Source: an uncultured Eubacterium sp. (GTDB lineage Bacteria; Bacillota; Clostridia; Lachnospirales; Lachnospiraceae). From it: a stretch of DNA of 47,074 nt. The position numbers were made by a program, and so were the translations under genes. The DNA lies in NCBI GenBank assembly GCA_947178105.1, contig CAMWXD010000032.1, forward strand, positions 1 through 47,074, written 5' to 3'. Of the stretch, positions 40,426 to 47,074 are shown piece by piece. Under the pieces are notes generated by a model, which was given only the letters and a program-made list of their open reading frames with translations, was not told the origin of the DNA and ran no database searches. Each line of letters begins with the position of its first letter. The first letter of the stretch is position 1.

Positions 40426-41802
40426 CTAAAACAATTCTTTAAAAAAGTTGATAATCGCCTCGATCAGGCTTTTGAAAAATTCTGCGATCCTGCTTAAAAT
40501 ACCGCTGCTTTTTTCCATTTCCTTCAAGGATTCATAAATGGAGCCTGCCTGCTTCAGCAGGCTGTCGACATCGATATCCAAAGCGCCGATCTTTTCCATC
40601 AGCGAAGTAATCTGCGCCTTTTCACTGTCATTTAATACGATTTCAAATTTATCACAGGCTTCGGCAAGCACTTCCTCAATCTTATCCTTGCTTTGCAGTC
40701 CGCCTTCCACGACCTTCTGCTTGACATATGCGATAAATTCTTCAGTCTGCACCTCCTTGCCCAGGCTCTCGTTCAGTTCGCCGGTAACCACGATCTCATT
40801 CATCGCCGCGTCCAGGCTTTCGGTATCGATCTTTTCATCTTCCATATCGGCATAAGCCTTCATCGCCCCGATCAGCGCTGCTGTCCCGGATATCGGAAAC
40901 GGCGCGGCAATAATGACGTCCGCATCTTCCAGCCCTGCTGTCGCAAGGGCATTTTTATACATCCCAACCGTACAGTAAGAAATATTTTTGGTTGATATAT
41001 GAATGCCCTCGCCTTTGTCCCGTTTGACAATTACGACCGAAGACAACGCCCTCGTGCCGATAATCGAGGCATCCAAATATGCATCCAGATACTGGTGCTC
41101 TTCCTCGTTTGTCACAGTGGCAACCTGGTAATCATCCAGGCTTGCCGGGGCAATGCCCATCAGCCCAAGCACCGTATTTCTCTGTTCGTCACTTAAATTT
41201 GCTCCAAGCGCCAAATACGGCTTATCCTTCGCCGTAATCACTACCTGGTCGTCGTCCTCATCTATCGGCGTAATCTGCGCCTCGACCTTTGGCTTTTCTT
41301 CCTCGCTGATATTCGCACTGATCTCTGGACGCTCCCCGTCAGCGTTCCCGCCGTCCGCATCCGTACCTGTGCCGTCCGCCTGTCCCTCTCCGGCACCGTT
41401 ATCCGGCTGTATATCCCCGCTGCCGCCTGTGCCTGCACCGTTTTCTGGCTGCTGCGTTCCGTCTGTGCCGCTGCCTGGCTGCTGTGCTCCGTCTGTGCCG
41501 CCTGTGCCCGGCTGCTGTGCTCCGTCTGTACCGCTGCTTGGCTGCTGCGTTCCGTCTGTGCCGCTGCCTGGCTGCTGCCCGTTCCCGTCGGAAGCGGTTC
41601 CCGGCTGTTCATTCGCGCCTGACCGATTCTCAGGCTGGCTCTGCCCGTCAGCCCCGTTTTCATCCTGCAGGCTGCCTGCCGCATCCTGTGCACTTCCTGC
41701 TGCACGCAGCCTATGGGTACTAGCGCCTGCTGACAGGCTGACCATCCCCGCAAGCAGCAGCACCGCATATTTTTTCCATCTTTTTTTCATCCTGCTATCC
41801 AA
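40426..41802 (-). CDS. DUF1002 exported protein with a Gly/Thr/Gln/Pro repeat region
   Basis: This 458-aa protein has an export signal (YAVLLLAGMVSLSAGAS), then a low-complexity region at about residues 40-160 made of near-repeats of GTDGTQQPGS, and then a DUF1002 domain at about 185-430 (LGANLSDEQRNTVLGLMGI ... IIAAPFPISGTAALIGAMKAY). The C-terminus has an amphipathic helix (IAEFFKSLIEAIINFFKELF). The start may be TTG 41802 (GGAAAT upstream) or ATG 41790; both leave the signal peptide. DUF1002 is of unknown function and frequent in Lachnospiraceae. The acidic segment EEEKPKVEAQITPIDEDDD bridges repeat and domain. Confidence 0.85.
   Translation of the reverse strand: MDSRMKKRWKKYAVLLLAGMVSLSAGASTHRLRAAGSAQDAAGSLQDENGADGQSQPENRSGANEQPGTASDGNGQQPGSGTDGTQQPSSGTDGAQQPGTGGTDGAQQPGSGTDGTQQPENGAGTGGSGDIQPDNGAGEGQADGTGTDADGGNADGERPEISANISEEEKPKVEAQITPIDEDDDQVVITAKDKPYLALGANLSDEQRNTVLGLMGIAPASLDDYQVATVTNEEEHQYLDAYLDASIIGTRALSSVVIVKRDKGEGIHISTKNISYCTVGMYKNALATAGLEDADVIIAAPFPISGTAALIGAMKAYADMEDEKIDTESLDAAMNEIVVTGELNESLGKEVQTEEFIAYVKQKVVEGGLQSKDKIEEVLAEACDKFEIVLNDSEKAQITSLMEKIGALDIDVDSLLKQAGSIYESLKEMEKSSGILSRIAEFFKSLIEAIINFFKELF
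41450..41590. repeat. In-gene tandem repeat region of the DUF1002 gene
   Basis: Units of about 30 bp coding for GTDGxQQPGS/T are repeated four to five times with small differences. The remainder of the low-complexity region is degenerate. Such tracts are prone to length change between strains. Confidence 0.75.
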
Positions 41803-41849
41803 TGTTATTTATTTCCTTTCTGTCCCAGAGAATTATCAGCAAAACCCGC

Positions 41850-42821
41850 CTACATCCGTTTTTTGCACCACTGGTACACATCCTCAAATACCTGTTCCCT
41901 GTCCGTTTCCTGTAGGATCTCATGACGGTCGTTTGGGTACAGCTTCATCTTGACGTCCCGGATGCCCGCCTGACGGTACTGTGCATACGCTTTTCTGACG
42001 CCTTCGCCAAAATTGCCGACCGGGTCATCCTGCCCGGAAATAAAAAAGACTGGCAGATTTTTTCGGACCTTACGGATATGCTTCATCTGATTCACATACC
42101 GGATCGTAGAAAACAGCCCATAATATCCATTGACCGTAAACAAAAACGTACAGCGCGGATCATGAGAATACGCCCGTACACTGTCTTCATTTTTCGAAAG
42201 CCAGCTATTCGACAGATCCGTGCCGTCCTTGTCAAACTCTGCATACGGCTTGCCAAAAGCAGCGTTTGTAAGAAACCGGCTCCGGTAATGCCCGCCGCGG
42301 AACAGACGGATCAAACGGCAGACAAGCATCCCGAAAACCGTCTCGATATCCGTATGGCTCCCGGTTCCGCAGATGACTGCGCCGGTCACATCCTCACTGT
42401 GCAGCGTCAGATACCTGCGCAGCAAAAAGGAGCCCATGCTGTGGCCGAGAATAAAGTACGGACAATCTGGATACTGGCTGCGCAGAATCCGGGTCACCTG
42501 ATAAATATCCGCAACAACCGTTTCCGACGGCTTTTTTTCCGCAAAATATCCCCAGTTGGACTGCTCGCTGACCGACGCCCCATGCCCAAGATGGTCATGC
42601 CCAACTACAAGAAATCCCCGGTCGGTAAGATAGCCGGCAAACTCCTCATATCGTTCAATATACTCGATCATCCCATGTGTAAGCTGCATAACCGCACGTA
42701 CTTTGCCGTCTTTCGGAAACCACTTTACCCCATGTATTTTCGTCTTGCCATCCTTGGATAAAAACTGAAACGTTTCTCCAGTAAATTTTTTATCGCTCTT
42801 CTTTTCCTTTTCTTTGTCCAT
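41850..42821 (-). CDS. Alpha/beta hydrolase, monoacylglycerol lipase-like
   Basis: This 323-aa protein is a serine hydrolase. The nucleophile elbow GHSMGS is at about residue 125-130, the acid in ISGQDDPVGNFGEG and the catalytic His in PNDRHEIL near the C-terminus. The early HGMIEYIERYEEFAGYLTDRG (oxyanion region, given by its ends) is as in YtpA/lysophospholipase-like proteins. ATG 42821 is preferred over GTG 42833, for better spacing to GGAAGG. There is no signal peptide. It follows the MCP-like gene by 30 bp and is probably co-transcribed with it. Confidence 0.88.
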   Translation of the reverse strand: MDKEKEKKSDKKFTGETFQFLSKDGKTKIHGVKWFPKDGKVRAVMQLTHGMIEYIERYEEFAGYLTDRGFLVVGHDHLGHGASVSEQSNWGYFAEKKPSETVVADIYQVTRILRSQYPDCPYFILGHSMGSFLLRRYLTLHSEDVTGAVICGTGSHTDIETVFGMLVCRLIRLFRGGHYRSRFLTNAAFGKPYAEFDKDGTDLSNSWLSKNEDSVRAYSHDPRCTFLFTVNGYYGLFSTIRYVNQMKHIRKVRKNLPVFFISGQDDPVGNFGEGVRKAYAQYRQAGIRDVKMKLYPNDRHEILQETDREQVFEDVYQWCKKRM

Positions 42822-42851
42822 CAGGCTTTGCACCCTTCCTTTCCAAGCACC

Positions 42852-43802
42852 TCACCGCATATTTCCGATCAACTGGTCCACGATCGACTCCAGTCCCTTG
42901 CGCGCTTCCTGCTCATTCATAAAGCTTGTCCCGATATTTTCAATATCCGACAGTGTCTGATGCTGCAAGGTATCGATCTGCTGCGTGCTTTGTGAGATCT
43001 TTTTGATATACTCCGATAATACCGCCGCTTTTTCCAGATAATGCCGTTCCGCTGCCCTGGTGCAGATCTCATCCTGCTGCGTAATATTTTTGGAAAGACG
43101 CGATATGGATGCATTTGTGTCTTTGTTTGCCTTCATCAATGCTGCCACCTGCTCGTCCAACTGACGGAGCCTTTTTTCCATATCATCCAACTGGCGCCCT
43201 ACCACCTGTGCGGCACGCTCATATGCACTGGACAGCATACGCACATCCTCCGACGCTTCTACAAAGCCTTTGCCGCTGTCACCCATGCGCCCCGCCTCGA
43301 TCGCACAGTTTAACGAGGATACGGTCATCTGCTTGGCATACTCCAGCATATGGGCAATCTCCATCTGCATCGATTCCGCATGGTTTTTTAACGCAGTCTT
43401 TGTCTCCTGCAAAACCGCAACCGGTTCCATGCTGTTTTTATTTTCCTCTACAATAGCTGCCATCTGCTCAATCTGCCTGCCTGCCACCTCCTGAAGCTTT
43501 CTCTTGTCCTGCTCCTCATCTTCCATCTGCCCGCGCATACTGGTAAGCTCCATCGCTAACTGCTCAAGCGCCTTCGTATTTTCGCCTGTCTCCTCCAGCG
43601 TCTCATATGCCCGGTTCACGACTTTTGTCAGCTCTTTGTCCATTTCACTCTGAGCGTTAATCTGCGATTCAAAATGAGGCAGCATTTGCTGCGTATAGTT
43701 CTGTACGCTGTTCAACTGCATCTGTACATGCTCCAGTTGGAACTGTGCCATATTTAGTTTTTCCTCTAATTCTCTTGTCAATTCCTGTTTTTTTCCGAAC
43801 AC
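42852..43802 (-). CDS. Soluble methyl-accepting chemotaxis-like coiled-coil protein
   Basis: This 316-aa protein is almost entirely coiled coil and has no membrane segment. At about residues 160-200 it has SSLNCAIEAGRMGDSGKGFVEASEDVR, a degenerate form of the MCP signalling hairpin (normally LNAAIEAARAGExGKGFAVVAxEVR); the segment is quoted by its ends and long match only in outline. The CheA/CheW tip is thus partly kept, but the flanking methylation helices are not typical. No chemotaxis genes are nearby. It may be a scaffold or a cytoplasmic sensor of another process. Confidence 0.75.
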   Translation of the reverse strand: MFGKKQELTRELEEKLNMAQFQLEHVQMQLNSVQNYTQQMLPHFESQINAQSEMDKELTKVVNRAYETLEETGENTKALEQLAMELTSMRGQMEDEEQDKRKLQEVAGRQIEQMAAIVEENKNSMEPVAVLQETKTALKNHAESMQMEIAHMLEYAKQMTVSSLNCAIEAGRMGDSGKGFVEASEDVRMLSSAYERAAQVVGRQLDDMEKRLRQLDEQVAALMKANKDTNASISRLSKNITQQDEICTRAAERHYLEKAAVLSEYIKKISQSTQQIDTLQHQTLSDIENIGTSFMNEQEARKGLESIVDQLIGNMR

Positions 43803-44001
43803 AGTAGATGTTCCCCCTGTTTGATTAAATTGGCTGCCAGTACTACGCCCAGACAGAAACCGGCGTACCAGAGCCTACGCGTACATTATACCCTCTTTTG
43901 CATATGAAATCAACCTAAAGCAATACTTCCACATTTGTATCGCTATTTTTGTGTACTTATGGTAGAATATTTACAAAAAATACAAACTGGAGGAATAATT
44001 T

Positions 44002-44544
44002 ATGCAATACAAGTGCAAAGTAACCGTAATCGACAAAAAATGCTTTACAGACTATCAAAAGGAATACCTTGCCGATCCGCAGTCGGGCGCCTGCCCTTTT
44101 TACGAGATAGGCGATACCTTTATCTTTGAGCGCTACGGAGGAGAGGATACGTTCTGGCTTGCCGGAGACGGGACGCAGTGCGGGGAGGCATGGGACTGCA
44201 TCAGCCGCTATATTTATACCGCGCTCCAGGGCGGCAGCATTATGCGCGGCTGGACAAAGGACGACCGAATGATGATCGCCTGCTGCAACGACGGCACAAG
44301 GCCGGTGATCTTTAAAATCGAGCGTCTGGACTACAAGGTTGTGAAAATCGACGGAATGGTATGCGAGCACTGTGCCGCACAGATCCAAAAATCGTTAAGC
44401 CGCGTGGACGGCGTAGAAGATGTAAACGTAAGGCTGGAAAAAGGCTGGGCGGAAGTGTTTGTAAAAGACGCTGCGGTAGCGGATGAAGCGCTGCGGATGG
44501 CTGTGGAACAGTATGAAAAATACAGTGTGGCCGGGATTGACTGA
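44002..44544 (+). CDS. TIGR04076-like domain fused to a heavy-metal-associated (HMA) domain
   Basis: This 180-aa protein has an N-terminal domain of the TIGR04076 type (YKCKVTVIDKKCF ... GACPFYEIGDTF ... WTKDDRMMIACCNDGTRPVIFKI), about residues 1-110, with several conserved Cys. The C-terminal HMA domain has the metal site GMVCEHCAAQIQKSL and the usual V-x-G-V-E-D-V-x-V strand. HMA domains bind Cu(I) or similar thiophilic metals. Fusion of the two suggests a metal-handling or metal-sensing role, which is inference. No copper ATPase or regulator is adjacent. Ribosome binding site GGAGG precedes ATG 44002. Confidence 0.85.
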   Translation: MQYKCKVTVIDKKCFTDYQKEYLADPQSGACPFYEIGDTFIFERYGGEDTFWLAGDGTQCGEAWDCISRYIYTALQGGSIMRGWTKDDRMMIACCNDGTRPVIFKIERLDYKVVKIDGMVCEHCAAQIQKSLSRVDGVEDVNVRLEKGWAEVFVKDAAVADEALRMAVEQYEKYSVAGID

Positions 44545-44554
44545 CTGAATTGCT

Positions 44555-44597
44555 GAAAAAAAAGATATCTGAATTTCATAATCCAGATATCTTTTTT
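44555..44597. terminator. Bidirectional terminator
   Basis: A stem AAAAAAGATATCTG / CAGATATCTTTTTT with a 12-nt loop lies between the convergent HMA-fusion gene and the 783-aa secreted protein gene. Confidence 0.9.
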
Positions 44598-44614
44598 ATT
44601 TATAACCATGCTTC

Positions 44615-46966
44615 TTATTTGCTTGTATCTTTAAAAATAATTTCCTGCCCGCTGTTGTTGTTGACTTCTGCTTCCACAAAAGCAGATACTGTACTGCTGC
44701 CTGAACCCGGCTCAAAATTGATTACGCAGCGCGGCGCTTTCTCATAGATATATAAATCCAGCGGTATTTTGGTTGTGACTGTAGATTCATACCGATTGAC
44801 AAAAAGCGGAATCTTCGCTGTTGATGTACCGGAAACAGTTACATTTATTTTCTTTGTATCTTCCGCCTTCCGATCACTCCACAGGCCAATCTGATTGACG
44901 GTTCCATTCACTGTCAGGTTTCCTTCTCCGCCCCAGTCAAAAACAACTTCTTTTACTTCAGCGCCTTCTGCTACTGTTACATTTGATGTATGATTTAACA
45001 CATGCAGCGTGCTGCCTTTTGCATATTCTGTCCATGTACAGTTTTCATCACAGATAAACGCCCTGCCAAAAACTGCGTGATTTTCAATCACTGCATTTGG
45101 CGTATTAAAATATATCTCGGCATCAGACCGATCGATACTGTCAATCTTAAGCTGAAGCGCGCCTTGCGTATTGACAGAAATGACACTATAGCTTCTGTCA
45201 GCTAATGCCGCATTTAATTCCTCCTGGCTGGATACATTTATATTCGTTCCTGCATAATGACTCCATACACACTCCGCCAGATCGATCTGTATGCCGTTTT
45301 CCGCTCCTTCCGGCATAGCAATCTCTGTGCAGAACCGCCTGTTATTTACCAATGCCTGAATCACGATCTCCAGTTTCCCATCCTTTGCATTCGCTTCTAC
45401 AACGCCCTCGGCTGCGGTTACTGCCGTATCATTGAATTTGATAAAATCTGTCATGGAATCACCGTCAAAAATCCTGATAACTGCATTGGAACGCGATAAA
45501 TCCACGGTAATCGCTGACCCAGATGTAACAAAAATGCTTCCTACGACATCCAAAACCCGGTCTTGCTCTGTCATACCCCACCTTGCTACAAGCTGTATAT
45601 TGCGGTTAATCGCAGAAGTTAAATCAAATTTCGTAAGCTTTGCTTCTCCGTTCTCATCTTTTCCATCAACATAATACCAGCCGCTGAACTTATGTCCGTC
45701 TCCGTTCCTTGGGTTTACAGACGGAATATCGCTCTCCCGCAGTGTATCGCCTGCACGCACACGCACTTCCTTGCCGTCAAAGCTTACCGTATAATAAGTA
45801 ACTGACGGCGTCGACGATGTTGATCCGCTGCCTGAACCCGAAGAGGTTGAAGGTGTGTAGGTATTTACCGTTTCATTGAAAACGCTGCTTCCGCCTGCCT
45901 GAACCTGGCGCGTATTATTTTTTGCGTCCGTGACAGAAATGCTTCCGCTGCTCTGATTCTTTACGGTTGTCCTTACCTCTGCCTTTACCTTGCTTCCTTC
46001 AGCGCCTTTCTGGAAATTCAGCACTGCGTCTACTGCCTTTACAGTCACATCCAGCGGCGTCTGTGCTGTCACATCAGCTCCCTGTGCCGAGGCATCGATC
46101 GTTACCGGAACCGTCGGCTTCTTGTCCAGGTCGCTGGAAATGCTCAGAGACATCTTTGCACTGACCGTTACATTCTCCACTGTGCCGTTTACTACAAGCT
46201 TTGCCGCTGCCTGCGCGCCCGTAAAAATAATATCGCGGATCTGCCCGCGCGGGCCTACAATAATCCGTGCGGAAGCCGCGGAAATCCGAAGCGTATTGCC
46301 GCTCGCATTCTCATGCCAGGTATCCCCTGCAATCTGCTGGACATCGATCGATTTGAATTTCGCATTGTTTTCAATATCCGCCTGCGGTGCTTTTACAATC
46401 AGCGCTGTAGCGGAATGGTCGCCCTGCGGGATTACAAGGCTTGTCTTTTCATTCGTATTGATTGTAATTTCCGTCAGATTGCTGTCTGCTAACGCTGCAT
46501 CCAGCTCCGCCTGCGTCGCGACGCTTCTCTTTGTCTCTGCGGACGGAACCTGCGGCACATCCGGCACAGACGGCGTCGTCTGCTCCTGCGCAATGACATT
46601 CACCGTACATTTCACAAGCTTGCTGTTATACTTCTTTCTCTGGTCTGTCTTAAGCCTTGCCTTTACCGTCGTCCTGCCGGCAGCTTTGCCCTTTACCATA
46701 AAACTGGAAGCCGTTTTTTTGTAAACCATCGCAACCGTCCTGTCTTCGGTTGCCACCTTTGTAATCTTCCAGCCGACCGTGTTGTTTTTCAGCGTCATTT
46801 TGTTTGTTTCGTTCACCTTCAATGTCTTGAAGGCAGTTCTAAGGCTTACATACGGCATGTTCTTTGCTGCTGCATACGCAGGCACTCCGCTTACCGCTCC
46901 TGCCGTAAACGCCATCACAGCCGACAGCGCCGCCGCTGCCAGCCTTTTCCTGAAACCTTTTGCCAT
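44615..46966 (-). CDS. Large secreted protein: Ig-like domain, two copies of a beta-rich module, InlB-type repeat
   Basis: This 783-aa protein has a signal peptide (KRLAAAALSAVMAFTAGAV), an N-terminal Ig-like domain starting PYVSLRTAFKTLKVNETNKM, then a beta-rich module (about residues 150-355, from TQAELDAALADSNLTEITI), a Ser/Gly linker, an InlB/Listeria-Bacteroides repeat (about 395-470, YTVSFDGKEVRV ... HKFSGWYYVDGKDE ... LVARWG), a region of about 100 residues, and a second, diverged copy of the module at about 585-783 (SQEELNAALADRSYSVISV). It is paralogous to the 593-aa protein at 22197-23978. No anchor motif is visible. AAAGGGGAG precedes ATG 46966. Confidence 0.82.
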   Translation of the reverse strand: MAKGFRKRLAAAALSAVMAFTAGAVSGVPAYAAAKNMPYVSLRTAFKTLKVNETNKMTLKNNTVGWKITKVATEDRTVAMVYKKTASSFMVKGKAAGRTTVKARLKTDQRKKYNSKLVKCTVNVIAQEQTTPSVPDVPQVPSAETKRSVATQAELDAALADSNLTEITINTNEKTSLVIPQGDHSATALIVKAPQADIENNAKFKSIDVQQIAGDTWHENASGNTLRISAASARIIVGPRGQIRDIIFTGAQAAAKLVVNGTVENVTVSAKMSLSISSDLDKKPTVPVTIDASAQGADVTAQTPLDVTVKAVDAVLNFQKGAEGSKVKAEVRTTVKNQSSGSISVTDAKNNTRQVQAGGSSVFNETVNTYTPSTSSGSGSGSTSSTPSVTYYTVSFDGKEVRVRAGDTLRESDIPSVNPRNGDGHKFSGWYYVDGKDENGEAKLTKFDLTSAINRNIQLVARWGMTEQDRVLDVVGSIFVTSGSAITVDLSRSNAVIRIFDGDSMTDFIKFNDTAVTAAEGVVEANAKDGKLEIVIQALVNNRRFCTEIAMPEGAENGIQIDLAECVWSHYAGTNINVSSQEELNAALADRSYSVISVNTQGALQLKIDSIDRSDAEIYFNTPNAVIENHAVFGRAFICDENCTWTEYAKGSTLHVLNHTSNVTVAEGAEVKEVVFDWGGEGNLTVNGTVNQIGLWSDRKAEDTKKINVTVSGTSTAKIPLFVNRYESTVTTKIPLDLYIYEKAPRCVINFEPGSGSSTVSAFVEAEVNNNSGQEIIFKDTSK

Positions 46967-47074
46967 TTTGTTATTCTCCCCTTTGTTTTTATTTGCCGGA
47001 TCTTCCAGCTTTTCCCATTATACCCCCCCAGACCGTCCGAAAACCCTTTGTTGTTCATCCATTTTTATCATTTT
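46967..47074 (-). promoter_or_regulatory. Upstream region of the 783-aa secreted protein gene
   Basis: On the minus strand a TATAAT (about 47018-47023) follows a run of seven G, without a good -35 box. The ribosome binding site AAAGGGGAG is 8 bases before ATG 46966. The window ends here. Confidence 0.4.

Noticed and set aside
41153..41953. Long plus-strand frame (266 codons) opposite the DUF1002 gene
   Set aside because: It is the complement of the low-complexity Gly/Thr/Gln/Pro codons, gives a Cys/Pro/Ser-rich product, and lacks a ribosome binding site.
45990..46724. Long plus-strand frame opposite the 783-aa secreted protein gene
   Set aside because: Composition (Ser/Thr/Ala/Cys) is that of an antisense shadow, and the minus-strand gene has signal peptide, domains and a paralogue.

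Overview
The window looks like a chromosomal segment of a spore-forming Clostridia bacterium, most likely Lachnospiraceae. The reasons are a SpoVAC gene, class II GalT beside GalK, a nuclease-fused AAA-ATPase-like protein of a type expanded in that family, DUF1002 and DUF368 proteins, an IlvB with a cysteine-rich insert, and Gram-positive ribosome binding sites and promoters. I cannot name the genus. No rRNA, tRNA, CRISPR array or phage structural gene was seen.

Layout. (1) 0.1-5.5 kb, minus strand: Fic protein, OmpR-type response regulator, histidine kinase, an AAA-ATPase-like/PD-(D/E)XK protein and an ABC ATPase, in tight or overlapping order. (2) 5.6-5.8 kb: a 166-bp MITE-like element with 16-bp terminal inverted repeats and an 8-bp target duplication. 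(3) 5.9-15.1 kb, minus strand: a long tightly packed run purM-purN-purD-folA-ilvB-ilvN-DUF2156-GNAT-tcdA-spoVAC, joining purine, folate and branched-chain amino acid synthesis to tRNA modification and a spore gene. (4) 15.2-20.4 kb: a permease-like fragment, then a lipoprotein substrate-binding gene cut in two by a 3.0-kb integrated element. The element carries VapBC, a 65-aa unknown protein and a large serine recombinase between 12-bp direct repeats; precise excision would restore a 352-aa reading frame. (5) 20.4-20.8 kb: a Fst/par-like type I toxin-antitoxin locus. (6) 20.9-27.3 kb: secreted peptidoglycan-binding protein, ECF transporter S component, a large secreted protein, a DUF368 polyprenyl-phosphate transporter, hisC and a secreted unknown. 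(7) 27.5-30.9 kb: an ABC exporter operon. (8) 31.1-31.65 kb: a second MITE-like element and a second small-toxin locus. (9) 31.7-34.5 kb: galKT. (10) 34.9-47 kb: PAP2 phosphatase, nadE, hslO, methyltransferase, membrane protein, DUF1002 protein, lipase-like hydrolase, soluble MCP-like protein, HMA-domain fusion and a second large secreted protein, paralogous to the one in (6).

The most interesting signals are non-coding. Two small elements share a multi-hairpin plan, although their stem sequences differ by paired changes, and each is flanked by its own 8-bp duplication. Two independent small-toxin loci have recognisable antisense-RNA promoters and terminators. The small recombinase/toxin-antitoxin element is a possible reversible gene switch.
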